Assembly (NCBI RefSeq): GCF_004122145.1 | Contig: NZ_SBKQ01000006.1 | Span: 62,001 to 126,000 of the forward strand | Length of the DNA: 64,000 bases | Source of the DNA: Flavobacterium piscinae | GTDB taxonomy: Bacteria; Bacteroidota; Bacteroidia; Flavobacteriales; Flavobacteriaceae | Reading direction: 5' to 3' | Part shown: positions 33,852 through 42,828 of the stretch, piece after piece | Numbering within the stretch: the first letter of the stretch is position 1 | Layout of the letters: each line of letters begins with the position of its first letter | Notes under the pieces: model-generated | What the model was told of the DNA's origin: nothing | The model's input: only the letters and a program-made list of their open reading frames with translations | The model's database searches: none | Program-made: the position numbers and the translations under genes

Positions 33852-34991
33852 ATGAAGCCAGCAGAAAATACATTACCACAACAACCTGATAAAGAAATAA
33901 TTGAACCCCAACTCAATTTGCTTTTAACCACCGATGAAGATGATGATAGACCCGTTTATATTGCCGGAAATTTTAACAATTGGGTTACGCAGGATAAACA
34001 TTTTCAGATGGAAAAGGTCGGAAAAGGACTTTATCATTTTAAATTTCCTGTCGATTTCAATTATCCTGACGAATTGCTTTATAAATTTACCCGAGGCGAT
34101 TGGAGTGAAGTAGAAATTGACAAATATGGAAACCGAACCGAAAATCGTTCCTGCAAACAACACAGTGGTGTTCGAAAGGAACATGTGGCAAAATGGCGAC
34201 ACAATTGGCTACCGTTTAAACCCAATTTTTTGCCCAAAGTGCATTTAGTTTCCGAAGAATTTGAAATACCACAACTCAATAAAAAACGTAAGGTTTGGGC
34301 GTTGTTACCATATGATTATGAGACTTCTACTGAACATTATCCGGTGATGTATTTGCAAGATGCACAAAATTTATTCAATGAAAAAGCGAAATTCGGCAAT
34401 TGGGAAATTGATAAAAAATTAGCCGTAATGGCCGAATACAAAATCGGAAAAATTATTGTTATTGCTGTAGAACACGCTGATAATGAACGTATTTTAGAAT
34501 ATAATGTGGGTAATACGGTTCTTGGAACCGGTCAAGGTAAAAAGTACATTCGATTTTTAACCGATACATTAAAACCTTTTATTGACGAAAATTTCAGAAC
34601 AAAACCGGAACGTGAATATACCGGAATTGGCGGAAGTTCTATGGGCGGATTGGTTAGTATTTTTAGTGGGATAATGTATCCCGAAGTATTTGGAAAGCTA
34701 ATGATTTTTTCGCCATCACTTTGGGTCGTTCCAAAAATAAAATTGTCTTTTTTGGATATGGAAGAACCACAAGACACTCGAATTTACTTGTATGCCGGAG
34801 GAGATGAAAGTGCGACGATGATTGATCATGTTAAGAATTTTAAAAAACGATTACTCAAAAAGGATGCCTTAAACGATAAAATGAAAATCCGTTTGAGTAT
34901 CAATGAGCAAGGAAAACACAACGAAATCTACTGGAGTGATGAATTCCCAAAAGCTATCGAATGGCTCTATTTTAGTACCAAAGAAGAATAA
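33852..34991 (+). CDS. CBM48-esterase fusion protein
   Basis: 379 residues with no signal peptide. Residues about 25-105 are an AMPK-beta/CBM48-like carbohydrate-binding domain (DRPVYIAGNFNNWVTQDKHFQMEKVGKGLYHFKF, LLYKFTRGDWSEVE). The rest is an esterase-D/enterochelin esterase-like alpha/beta hydrolase: VWALLPYDYETSTEHYPVMYLQDAQNLF and nucleophile S263 in GGSSMGGLVS. The C-terminal His is in NEQGKHNEIYWSDEFPKAIEWL. It is the first gene of the plus-strand arm of the amidoligase-type cluster, five bases before the aminopeptidase gene. A hydrolase that trims or releases the product is plausible; the substrate is unknown. Confidence 0.85.
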   Translation: MKPAENTLPQQPDKEIIEPQLNLLLTTDEDDDRPVYIAGNFNNWVTQDKHFQMEKVGKGLYHFKFPVDFNYPDELLYKFTRGDWSEVEIDKYGNRTENRSCKQHSGVRKEHVAKWRHNWLPFKPNFLPKVHLVSEEFEIPQLNKKRKVWALLPYDYETSTEHYPVMYLQDAQNLFNEKAKFGNWEIDKKLAVMAEYKIGKIIVIAVEHADNERILEYNVGNTVLGTGQGKKYIRFLTDTLKPFIDENFRTKPEREYTGIGGSSMGGLVSIFSGIMYPEVFGKLMIFSPSLWVVPKIKLSFLDMEEPQDTRIYLYAGGDESATMIDHVKNFKKRLLKKDALNDKMKIRLSINEQGKHNEIYWSDEFPKAIEWLYFSTKEE

Positions 34992-34996
34992 AAACT

Positions 34997-36409
34997 ATGA
35001 AAATTAATTATCTACAAAAAGTCACTTCAACAGAAAATGTAATACTTGTTCCTGTTTTAGAAACAGATGAAACGGTTCAATTTTTGTCTATTGCTGTTTC
35101 AAATGAAGTTTTTTCAGGAAAAAAGGATTCCACCTACGTTATCGAAAAAGTAGGTGTGATTTACCTTTTCGTTGGTTTGGGAAAATCACCTGATTTTTCA
35201 AGCCTGAAAAAGATTTTTAGAAGAGTAGCACATCAAAAAGAAAACTTTTTTAAAGGTGAAACGTCACTTATTATTCCCGATTTTTTCACTGATAATTCTA
35301 TAACGGCGGCAATCAATGGTTTGGTTTTAGGTACTTATCGATTAGGTCATTATAAAAAAGAGAAGGAGAAACATCCACTTTTAAATGAAGAATGTATTTT
35401 AAACATCATTGCAACGGATAACAAAGAAAATGCTGTAGAACGGGGTTTAAAAATTGCTAATGCTCAATTAGAAACCTATCATTTAGTGGATTTACCGCCT
35501 AATAAAATTACTCCCAAACAGTTGGCCGATTGGGCCATTGAAGCGGGAAAGAAATTCGGGTTTTCAGTAGAAGTTTTCGGTCAGCAAAAGTCAAAAGAAA
35601 TCGGTTTGGATGCCTTTATTTCTGTTGGAAAAGGTAGTGCCAATGAATCGCAGTTTATCGTGATGGATTATTATCCTAAAAATGCAAAAAAACACATTGG
35701 TTTGGTTGGAAAAGGAATCACATTTGATACCGGTGGATTGAATATTAAAACAGCCGGAATGGTGCACATGAAATGCGATATGGCAGGTGGTGCAGCAGTT
35801 TTAGGAGCCATGCAACTGATTGCTGATTTACAATTACCTTATCGTGTAACGGCAATAGTACCTGCTTGTGAAAATTCGGTGGATGCCAATTCTTTTTTAC
35901 CGAGTGATGTAATTGGAAGTTACAGTGGTCATTCCATCGAAATCATTGATACCGATGCCGAAGGACGATTGATTTTGGCCGATGGTTTATCTTATTTAAT
36001 TAAGAATTATAATCCGGAAACGGTTATTGATTTAGCCACCTTAACCGGAAGTAGCGTGGCCACTTTTGGCAATGAATGTGGAGCTTTGTTTACAAACAAT
36101 GAACAACTGTCCAAGTATTTGCAAGAAGCAGGCGATGGAATTGGGGAACGTTTATGGCCCTTACCATTATGGGATGCCTACAAATCGGATATAGAAAGTG
36201 AAATAGCCGATGTGAAAAATTTCTCAGGAAAACCGGTTGCCGGAGCGATTTCTGCTGCCAAATTTTTAGAGTATTTTACTGAAAATCATACCGCTTGGGC
36301 TCATCTTGACATTGCCGGTGTCACTTTCGTAGATGATGAATTCGCCAAGACCAAACATGCCACTGCATTTGGAGTGCATTTACTTATTAATTTTATAGAA
36401 AACCTATAG
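34997..36409 (+). CDS. Leucyl aminopeptidase, M17 family
   Basis: 470 residues. Two-metal M17 peptidase: GKGITFDTGGLNIKTAGMVHMKCDMAGGAAVLGAM contributes Lys and two Asp ligands. DTDAEGRLILADGL contributes Asp, Glu and the catalytic Arg. IDLATLTGSSVATFG and RLWPLPLWDAYKSDIESEIADVKNF follow. Cytoplasmic, removing N-terminal residues from peptides. It is five bases after the esterase and three before an ATP-grasp gene, so a peptide is a likely intermediate or product of the cluster. Alternatively it is a general peptidase that happens to share the operon. Confidence 0.92.
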   Translation: MKINYLQKVTSTENVILVPVLETDETVQFLSIAVSNEVFSGKKDSTYVIEKVGVIYLFVGLGKSPDFSSLKKIFRRVAHQKENFFKGETSLIIPDFFTDNSITAAINGLVLGTYRLGHYKKEKEKHPLLNEECILNIIATDNKENAVERGLKIANAQLETYHLVDLPPNKITPKQLADWAIEAGKKFGFSVEVFGQQKSKEIGLDAFISVGKGSANESQFIVMDYYPKNAKKHIGLVGKGITFDTGGLNIKTAGMVHMKCDMAGGAAVLGAMQLIADLQLPYRVTAIVPACENSVDANSFLPSDVIGSYSGHSIEIIDTDAEGRLILADGLSYLIKNYNPETVIDLATLTGSSVATFGNECGALFTNNEQLSKYLQEAGDGIGERLWPLPLWDAYKSDIESEIADVKNFSGKPVAGAISAAKFLEYFTENHTAWAHLDIAGVTFVDDEFAKTKHATAFGVHLLINFIENL

Positions 36410-36412
36410 TTT

Positions 36413-37630
36413 ATGGAAGATACTACCAAAACTTTTATTTGCATTTCCAATTATTTTAAAGGAAATGATTTTTTAATCAACATGAAGAAATTAGGAAACA
36501 AAGTTTTTCTGATTACTTCCGAAAAACTGCGAAACAAGCCTTGGGCTTTTGATTCGATTGATGAAATTTTTTACATGCCCGGTCAAGATATCGATTGGGA
36601 TTTGGATATGCTTTTGCAAGGTGTTGCGGGATTAATGCGAAAAGAAAAAATTGATGCGATTGTAGCCTTAGATGATTTTGATGTTGAAAAAGCCACCTTT
36701 TTGCGTGAAAATTTGCGAGTGGACGGAATGGGGCAAACTACCGGAAGGTATTTCCGAGATAAGCTGGCCATGCGTGTGAAAGCTCAAGCGGAAGGTGTTC
36801 CGGTTCCTGCTTTTAGTGCATTGTTTAATGACGAATACATCAATCATTTTGCGGATACGGTTTCGCCACCGTGGGTATTAAAACCCCGTTCAGAAGCTTC
36901 GGCATCCGGAATCATGAAAGTACATTCGAAAGACGAATTATGGCAAAAAATACATGAATTAGGCGATAATCGCATAAAATATTTGGTAGAACAATTCAAA
37001 TCGGGAGCAGTTTATCATTGTGACGGATTGAATTTTAACAACAAAGTATTATTCAGCATCACATCGCAATATTTGGCTACACCCATGGAGATTTCGCAAG
37101 GTGGCGGAATTTTTAGAAGTGCCAATATTCCGTATAATTCTGCGGATGACAAAGCGATTAAGAAAGTGAATGAACAAGTAATGAAAGCCTTTGGCATGAA
37201 ACATGGAGCCACGCACACCGAATTTATCAAATGCAATGAAGACGGAAAAATTTACTTTTTAGAAACGTCTTCAAGAGTAGGAGGAGCCCATTTGGCTGAA
37301 ATGGTGGAAGCCGCTTCCGATATCAATTTATGGGGTGAATGGGCCAAAATTGAAGATGCGTTGGTGCGAGGAAAAGAATACAAAGTTCCTTCACAAAAGA
37401 AACAATTTGCCGGAATTGTGTTGACCTTATCCAAATTTGAACATCCGGATTTGAGTGGTTTTAATGATAACGAAGTTTGTTTCCGAGTTCCATTAGAATA
37501 CCATGCCGGTTTGATTGTGAAATCCGAAAAACATGAACGTGTTCGTGAATTGTTAGACGACTATGCGGAGCGATTGGTAAAAGATTTTGCGACTGTGGCT
37601 CAACAAGAGAAGGTAAAGAAGTTGCATTAA
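36413..37630 (+). CDS. ATP-grasp ligase
   Basis: 405 residues. An ATP-grasp enzyme that would activate a carboxylate as acyl phosphate and join it to an amine or thiol. Visible: an N-terminal Rossmann-like preATP-grasp (IALDDFDVEKATFLRENLRVDGMGQ, with GQTTGRYFRDKLAMRVKAQAEGVPVPAF), a flexible nucleotide loop in PWVLKPRSEASASGIMKV and the metal-binding end IYFLETSSRVGGAHLAEMVEAASDINLW. This layout matches carbamoyl-phosphate-synthase-like family members. The gene follows the M17 peptidase by three bases. Substrates are not predictable. Confidence 0.88.
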   Translation: MEDTTKTFICISNYFKGNDFLINMKKLGNKVFLITSEKLRNKPWAFDSIDEIFYMPGQDIDWDLDMLLQGVAGLMRKEKIDAIVALDDFDVEKATFLRENLRVDGMGQTTGRYFRDKLAMRVKAQAEGVPVPAFSALFNDEYINHFADTVSPPWVLKPRSEASASGIMKVHSKDELWQKIHELGDNRIKYLVEQFKSGAVYHCDGLNFNNKVLFSITSQYLATPMEISQGGGIFRSANIPYNSADDKAIKKVNEQVMKAFGMKHGATHTEFIKCNEDGKIYFLETSSRVGGAHLAEMVEAASDINLWGEWAKIEDALVRGKEYKVPSQKKQFAGIVLTLSKFEHPDLSGFNDNEVCFRVPLEYHAGLIVKSEKHERVRELLDDYAERLVKDFATVAQQEKVKKLH

Positions 37631-37658
37631 ATTCATAATATTATAATTTTATATTTAC

Positions 37659-37709
37659 CATATAAGTCATATAAGTTTTAAAACAGTAAAAACTTATATG
37701 ACTTATATG
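37659..37709. repeat. 21-bp perfect inverted repeat before an unknown gene
   Basis: CATATAAGTCATATAAGTTTT at 37659-37679 is mirrored at 37689-37709 around a 9-base loop. Each arm holds two copies of a nonamer (ATATAAGTC and ATATAAGTT). There is no long U-run after it on either strand, so it need not be a terminator. It ends 18 bases before the TTG start at 37728. Confidence 0.85.
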
Positions 37710-37727
37710 TTTAAAAAATAATTTAAT

Positions 37728-38267
37728 TTGAGAAAATATAGTTCCAACAACTTCCATAAACACACTTTTTGCCTATGGAAAGAGGTTTCACAAACAGATT
37801 TTGAATTACAGCAACCACAATTTAAAAGTAAATCGGGTAGTGAATATTTTTTTACTGAGGCAGGTGTTTACCGCATCTCCAACCATTGGGGAAGAGCTGC
37901 TAATTGTCGTTGGCGATTGTTACCATTAACTCATTATAAAAACCAACACATCAAAATAGGTTTTGCCCGTTGGACCGATTTTTACCCTAATGACGAAACC
38001 GCCAACTTATTCTTTATTCAAGTGGATTTTGAACAGAAAACCATTGATTTTTTTCACAAAGACATGCCGTTTTATGATGGAAAAGCCTTTTTACGAAATG
38101 CCTCCGAAACTGCTAAAACGATTAAAATTATCAAACAAATTTTAAATGAAGAAGATTGGGCAAAGTATTTGGAGTATGAGGATTTGGAGAGTTTGAGAAG
38201 AGGAGTTATTGAAAAATTTATAAATTCGAACCTAAGTTTAAATGAAATTAAAAGAGAATATAATTAG
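37728..38267 (+). CDS. Hypothetical protein with TTG start
   Basis: 179 residues. The frame is closed by a stop seven bases upstream and the first internal Met is about 105 residues in, so TTG at 37728 is the only credible start. The sequence is aromatic-rich with no membrane segment: NFHKHTFCLWKEVSQTDFELQQPQFKSKSGSEYFFTEAGVYRISNHWGRAANCRWRLLPL, KIGFARWTDFYPNDETANLFFIQVDF. I know similar proteins only as hypothetical in flavobacteria. It sits between two strong hairpins at the meeting point of the cluster's two arms. Function unknown. Confidence 0.72.
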   Translation: MRKYSSNNFHKHTFCLWKEVSQTDFELQQPQFKSKSGSEYFFTEAGVYRISNHWGRAANCRWRLLPLTHYKNQHIKIGFARWTDFYPNDETANLFFIQVDFEQKTIDFFHKDMPFYDGKAFLRNASETAKTIKIIKQILNEEDWAKYLEYEDLESLRRGVIEKFINSNLSLNEIKREYN

Positions 38268-38270
38268 TAT

Positions 38271-38357
38271 TTAAACATTAAGAATTTAAGTTGTTTTAAG
38301 AATTTCAATAAGGCTTAAAAATACTTAATGAATCAATCTTAAATTCTTAATGTTTAA
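38271..38357. terminator. Long inverted repeat between convergent operons
   Basis: TTAAACATTAAGAATTTAAG at 38271-38290 is exactly complementary to 38338-38357, a 20-bp stem with a 47-base loop. It separates the plus-strand and minus-strand arms of the cluster, so a bidirectional terminator is likely. Confidence 0.68.
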
Positions 38358-38370
38358 AAGATTGAATGTT

Positions 38371-39561
38371 TTATCTCTCAAACATCCCAACCGTACCACC
38401 AACCCAATCTTTATCTTTGTTGAATTTCACACCAATCATTTCACCACGGCTTAGTCGGACTAAATTGGTTACTAAAGTAGGTGAGGGGGCGTCTTTTTTC
38501 CAAACGGCTATTAAGCGGACTTCGGCTTTTACTTTGCCATCCGGAGACTGAATGATGGGAAGATAGTTTACTTTTTTCTGCAAAATGTATAAGTCTTTTT
38601 CTGTAACGGCTTCAATGTCTTCTTTTTTCACGTGGAAAATGACACCACTTCCTGAGAAAGAAAACAACGGTTTGAGCACATAGTTTTCCAAATCGGTTGG
38701 AATTTCTTTTAAATCGCTCAATAAAGTGGTTTCAATAAAATACTCACCTTTCAAATAAGGTAAAATGAATTTACTGATGCGGAAAAACCAGTTGGGATGT
38801 CCGGCCCATTCCACGTCTAAATCGGCAGAAAAATCAAAGTTGAGTTGCAAGTCGGTTCGCAAATCCAATTCGTCAAAAATGACACGGTTATAGATTCGTT
38901 TTACTTCAATTTCAATTCCTTTATCATTCGTGTAAAACAGCTTTTTTCCTTTCTGAATTAATTCTGTTACACAAACTACCGGAATTCCAATATCTCGTTT
39001 ACAGTAATAAAAATCGATTTTAGTGTTTTGCTTTTCAGGTTCAATTTCTAACAGAATTACATTTTCTTTCGGATGATTATTACAAATTACTTCTTCGATT
39101 AATTTTAAATACGATTCGTTATCCAAACCATTTAAAAAAGGAGTCAATTGATTCAGAAAAGGGTAGAAGTCAACAAATTTTTGTGACAGATGATTTTGAA
39201 AATTAAATAACGAAGGAAATCCTTGTACTTCAATTAATTTCGGAATAATTTTTCCGTCTTCTTCACAAATTCCAAAATCGATGGCTAAAAATGTGGTGTG
39301 ATTGTCTTCGTTTGGTACTTTCCTATTTAACTCTAAGGCTTTGTTAGTTAATTCTTTAAATCCATCTTGTTGAATAAAATCAATCACATGATTGTAACCT
39401 TCCAATAACTGTTCTTTTAATTCATTTGTGATGAAAAAAGGCGTTTCTCCAATCCGAAAAGTTGGTTTGTAATCAAAATCTGCCGCGATTGAATCTATTA
39501 ACTGATTGTATTTTTCGGTAGAGAACTCTTTGTTAAACTGATTTCGAAAAGCTGTATTCAT
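38371..39561 (-). CDS. Divergent ATP-grasp-like protein
   Basis: 396 residues, soluble. An N-terminal half (NEDNHTTFLAIDFGICEEDGKIIPKLIEVQGFPSLFNFQ) precedes an ATP-grasp-like half: NYVLKPLFSFSGSGVIFHVKKEDI resembles the nucleotide-binding loop, and YILQKKVNYLPIIQSPDGKVKAEVRLIAVWKKD the following strand. SRGEMIGVKFNKDKDWVGGTVG closes the protein. The order of motifs resembles glutathionylspermidine-synthase-like or circularly arranged ATP-grasps, but I cannot verify catalytic residues. It is the last gene of the minus-strand arm, so it may act after the GATase and GCS2 enzymes. Confidence 0.7.
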   Translation of the reverse strand: MNTAFRNQFNKEFSTEKYNQLIDSIAADFDYKPTFRIGETPFFITNELKEQLLEGYNHVIDFIQQDGFKELTNKALELNRKVPNEDNHTTFLAIDFGICEEDGKIIPKLIEVQGFPSLFNFQNHLSQKFVDFYPFLNQLTPFLNGLDNESYLKLIEEVICNNHPKENVILLEIEPEKQNTKIDFYYCKRDIGIPVVCVTELIQKGKKLFYTNDKGIEIEVKRIYNRVIFDELDLRTDLQLNFDFSADLDVEWAGHPNWFFRISKFILPYLKGEYFIETTLLSDLKEIPTDLENYVLKPLFSFSGSGVIFHVKKEDIEAVTEKDLYILQKKVNYLPIIQSPDGKVKAEVRLIAVWKKDAPSPTLVTNLVRLSRGEMIGVKFNKDKDWVGGTVGMFER

Positions 39562-39639
39562 TGTAAATCATTTTTTAAAAAAAAGACACAAAAGAAAATC
39601 CTAGTGTGCCTTTGTGTTGGAATTTAAAATTTATAAAAC

Positions 39640-40467
39640 TTAGTTAGAGAGTATTTTTTTATGTTTTAGTAAGTCGTTAATGGCTATTCGGAGAAAATTA
39701 GGAATGATCGTTTCGTTGGTCAAGTAAATTTTATCTTCTTCCACTAAATATTCTAACATTTTCAGGAATTTAACTCGTCCTTTCATGGCGATGATTTTTT
39801 CTCTGAAAGCTCTGTTTCGCATGTGAGCTAAAAAACTGATTGGGTCAGCTTCAGGATGAAATTGGAGCCCCACTATTTCATTTGAAAATCGAATACCCAT
39901 AATCGCTCTTTCGTATTGAACGTGGTCTCTTATTTTCTCCAATGCAATAATTTCAGCACCTAACTTTTTGAATCGCTTGACATGAGGTTGCACCACTTGA
40001 TAATCACGACTATCAATTGAGTAGAAAGGGTTGTTTAAACCTTCAAACAATGGATCAATTAAACCATCATTGACTTTGTGAGTGGTCATCACACCAAACG
40101 AAGTATCTTTTCGTTTGTTAATTTCGGCTAATCCAAAGTGTTTACAAGCCATTTGAAAGGAATGACAGATGAACAATACATGTTTTTTCATTTCATTTTC
40201 TTGATTCCAATTCCAAATAGAGTCGATTAAATTATAATAGTTTACATCCCATTTACCGTCGCCTTCTAAGGGGTTTCCTGGTCCGCCGGTAGAAATATAA
40301 ATATCAAATTTGTGAACATCAGGTATTTCATTTTTAGTACGAATATCAAAAATTTGAAAGGATACCATTTGATTGAATCGGTTAATAATATCGATGATAC
40401 AACGCATTCCTTGATTAGGTTCGCCATTATACATATCTAAAACCGCTATTTTAATTTGTGTATTCAT
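39640..40467 (-). CDS. Class I glutamine amidotransferase-like protein
   Basis: 275 residues. A GATase1 domain as in GMP synthase: nucleophile C101 in VLFICHSFQMAC, catalytic H204 and E206 in LQFHPEADP, and the oxyanion loop in ISTGGPGNPLEGDG. The triad is intact, so it can hydrolyse glutamine or a gamma-glutamyl bond. There is no synthetase domain. It lies in the minus-strand arm with a GCS2 ligase upstream and an ATP-grasp-like gene downstream. It may supply ammonia to one of them or cleave gamma-glutamyl groups. Confidence 0.88.
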   Translation of the reverse strand: MNTQIKIAVLDMYNGEPNQGMRCIIDIINRFNQMVSFQIFDIRTKNEIPDVHKFDIYISTGGPGNPLEGDGKWDVNYYNLIDSIWNWNQENEMKKHVLFICHSFQMACKHFGLAEINKRKDTSFGVMTTHKVNDGLIDPLFEGLNNPFYSIDSRDYQVVQPHVKRFKKLGAEIIALEKIRDHVQYERAIMGIRFSNEIVGLQFHPEADPISFLAHMRNRAFREKIIAMKGRVKFLKMLEYLVEEDKIYLTNETIIPNFLRIAINDLLKHKKILSN

Positions 40468-40609
40468 TTGGTAACTATTTTATAAGGCAAAGATAACGTA
40501 TTTGATTTAGTTGGCTGATAGGGTTTTATAGTTGTTTATTCAATAGAAATTAACAATTTTGAATAGCACACGGATTTTTCGGACTAAATGGAATTTGTTG
40601 TCCTAACAT

Positions 40610-40685
40610 TTTTCTTGCTTTGCAAGAGACTGCTTCGCTATCGCTCGTGTCCTATTTCGACTTCGTCATCTTTCGGAATGACAAA
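40610..40685. repeat. Degenerate intergenic repeat resembling a widespread element
   Basis: The 239-base space between the GATase and GCS2 genes contains GAGACTGCTTCGCTATCG (from 40626) and GACTTCGTCATC, GGAATGAC (40659-40682). These words resemble a dispersed element seen in many bacterial genomes, of the form GAGACTGCTTCG followed by GTCATT and AATGAC. Here it looks decayed. The local GC content is clearly higher than in the flanks. Confidence 0.5.
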
Positions 40686-40706
40686 AATGTTTCTAACTTC
40701 TACCTT

Positions 40707-41822
40707 CTAAATTCCTTTCGTAAACTCACTCGTAATAAAATCGACTACTTTTGTTAAATCTTTAGTTTCTTCAAAAATAGCTAATTGTTTTGCGGCACCG
40801 GTTCCTTCACGAAGGATGGTGTGCACATAATTAATTTCATCACGACTTCCCAATTCATCCACCACATCGTCAATAAATTCCAATAATTCGAGAATTAGTT
40901 CTTTCGTTGGAACTTCTTTTTGCAATCCAAAATCAATCATATTTCCTTGTACACCGTAACGTGCGGCACGAAATTTATTTTCTTTTATCAACGCCAATCG
41001 ATACACATTAAAACTGGTGTTTGCGGTATTCAATTTGTAAAGTTTTGCTACGATGGCTTGAATAATGGCGACGATACAAATCGTTTCATCCACCGTTAAA
41101 CTCATATCGCAAATGCGGAATTCAATCGTATTGTAAAATGGATGCAAACGCAAATCCCACCAAATTTTCTTCGGATTATCAATGCAATTCGTTTTGACTA
41201 AAGTTTCTAAGAAATTATCATACGATTGCACCGAATCAAAATATTCCGGCAAACCGGTTCGGGGAAATTTGTCAAATACTTTAGTTCTAAACGATTTGTA
41301 GCCCGTATTTCTTCCTTCCCAAAAAGGAGAATTGGTTGAAAGTGAAAAAATATGCGGTAAAAAATAACACGCTTGATTGATTAATTGCAAACCTACTTCA
41401 CGGCTTTCTATTCCCACATGGCAATGCATTCCAAAAATCAAATTGGAACGAGCTGCATCTTGCAATTCATTTACAATCATGTGATAACGAGGATCATCTG
41501 TAATCGGTTGGTCTTGCCATTTAGAGAACGGATGCGTTCCGGCAGCACCGACAACTAAACCTTGTTTGGCGGCTAATTCCACAATTTTTTTTCGCAGAAA
41601 AGTGATTTCTTCACGGGCTTCTTTTACACTTTTACAAATATTGGTGCCTACTTCCACAACAGATTGGTGCATTTCGGCTTTTACTTGTTCCTTAAGAATG
41701 ATTTTGGCCCCATCTACAATTTTAGACATGTGCGAACGCAAGTCTCTTGTTTCCGGATCAATAATCAAGTATTCTTCTTCTACACCGAGTGTAAAAACGG
41801 GTAATTCTTTTTTTGTAATCAT
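40707..41822 (-). CDS. Carboxylate-amine ligase, GCS2/YbdK family
   Basis: 371 residues from the ATG at 41822; a TTG four codons earlier is in frame. Related to plant-type glutamate-cysteine ligase (GCS2, PF04107) and E. coli YbdK. Key segments are FTLGVEEEYLIIDPETRDL, EMHQSVVEVGTNICKSVKEAREEI, FGMHCHVGI and RLHPFYNTIEFRICDMSLTVDETICIVAIIQAIV, which carry the Glu and His metal ligands of the glutamine-synthetase fold. It would join a glutamate gamma-carboxyl, or a similar acid, to an amine. It is the third gene of the minus-strand arm, where two ATP-grasps suggest peptide-like product assembly. Confidence 0.93.
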   Translation of the reverse strand: MITKKELPVFTLGVEEEYLIIDPETRDLRSHMSKIVDGAKIILKEQVKAEMHQSVVEVGTNICKSVKEAREEITFLRKKIVELAAKQGLVVGAAGTHPFSKWQDQPITDDPRYHMIVNELQDAARSNLIFGMHCHVGIESREVGLQLINQACYFLPHIFSLSTNSPFWEGRNTGYKSFRTKVFDKFPRTGLPEYFDSVQSYDNFLETLVKTNCIDNPKKIWWDLRLHPFYNTIEFRICDMSLTVDETICIVAIIQAIVAKLYKLNTANTSFNVYRLALIKENKFRAARYGVQGNMIDFGLQKEVPTKELILELLEFIDDVVDELGSRDEINYVHTILREGTGAAKQLAIFEETKDLTKVVDFITSEFTKGI

Positions 41823-41851
41823 TCTGTTATTCAATTATTTAATTGAAAATA

Positions 41852-42808
41852 TTAAAATCGTTTAGCCTCGTTAACGGAACCTTTCATGAATGTACCCCAG
41901 GTAAGATTCATTTGTCCATCTTTGTGTTTCTTTGCATATTCAATCGCCATTTTGGCTGCTTCTTCCACCACCCATTCAAAGTTTTCTTTGCCGACAGAGG
42001 TCAATTCAGCATCCGGTGCAGGATTTCCAAAATCGATTGCATAGGGAATTCCATCCCGAACTGCAAATTCAACAGTATTAAAATCATAGCCTAATCCTTT
42101 ACATAGCCGTAATGTATACTCTTTGACTGTGGCTAACAATTTTTTATCTGCCGGCGGACCATCTACTACATAACGCAAATGGTGCGGATTTCGGGGTTCA
42201 TAAGGCATAATTCTTACCGCTTTTCCGCCTAGACAATACACTCGAAAATACTGGTCAAAAACAATTTCTTCTTGCAAAAGCATTACCAATTGTCCGGTTT
42301 CACGGTGAATATCCCAAAACTCGTCACGGTTTTCTAATCGATACACGTTTTTCCATCCGCCGCCTGCATAAGGTTTCATATAAGCGGGGAATTTAACATA
42401 GTCAAAAATGGTTTCCCAATCCATCGGATAGGCTAAATTTCTAAACGATTTACTGGTGGTATCGGTTGGATGTTCGGCAGAAGGTAAAATTACTGTATTT
42501 GGTAAAGGAACGCCTAAAACATCAGCTAAACAGTTATTGAAAAACTTATCATCGGCACTCCACCAAAATGGATTGTTAATAACAGCTGTACCGGTTAAAG
42601 CCGCATTTTTTAAATAAGCTCTATAAAATGGTACATCCTGAGAAATTCTGTCAATTATTACAGCATATTCTGTGGCCTTATTTTGTACAACTTTATCAAT
42701 TGAAACGGCTTCGGCAATAATTCCTTTTTCGTTTTTTGAATTCACACGATCAATAAATGCTTGGGGGAAGGTGTCTTCCATTCCAAATAAAATTCCAATT
42801 TTTTTCAT
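41852..42808 (-). CDS. RimK-like ATP-grasp ligase
   Basis: 318 residues. Motifs: FPAYMKPYAGGGWKNVYRL (flexible ATP loop), GQLVMLLQEEIVFDQYFRVYCLGGKAVRIMPYEPRNP (Mg/ATP site) and TVEFAVRDGIPYAIDFGNPAPDAELTSVG (acidic metal-binding end). This is the layout of RimK/D-ala-D-ala-type ATP-grasps. The last 30 residues (KKHKDGQMNLTWGTFMKGS) are an extra tail. It starts 20 bases after the esterase and is followed 29 bases later by the GCS2 gene. Substrates unknown. Confidence 0.9.
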   Translation of the reverse strand: MKKIGILFGMEDTFPQAFIDRVNSKNEKGIIAEAVSIDKVVQNKATEYAVIIDRISQDVPFYRAYLKNAALTGTAVINNPFWWSADDKFFNNCLADVLGVPLPNTVILPSAEHPTDTTSKSFRNLAYPMDWETIFDYVKFPAYMKPYAGGGWKNVYRLENRDEFWDIHRETGQLVMLLQEEIVFDQYFRVYCLGGKAVRIMPYEPRNPHHLRYVVDGPPADKKLLATVKEYTLRLCKGLGYDFNTVEFAVRDGIPYAIDFGNPAPDAELTSVGKENFEWVVEEAAKMAIEYAKKHKDGQMNLTWGTFMKGSVNEAKRF

Positions 42809-42828
42809 AGTAAATTATGTTATATTGT

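Noticed and set aside
37659..37709. 21-bp palindrome as a mobile element end or attachment site
   Set aside because: No integrase, transposase or target duplication is nearby, and similar stems flank ordinary genes in this window.
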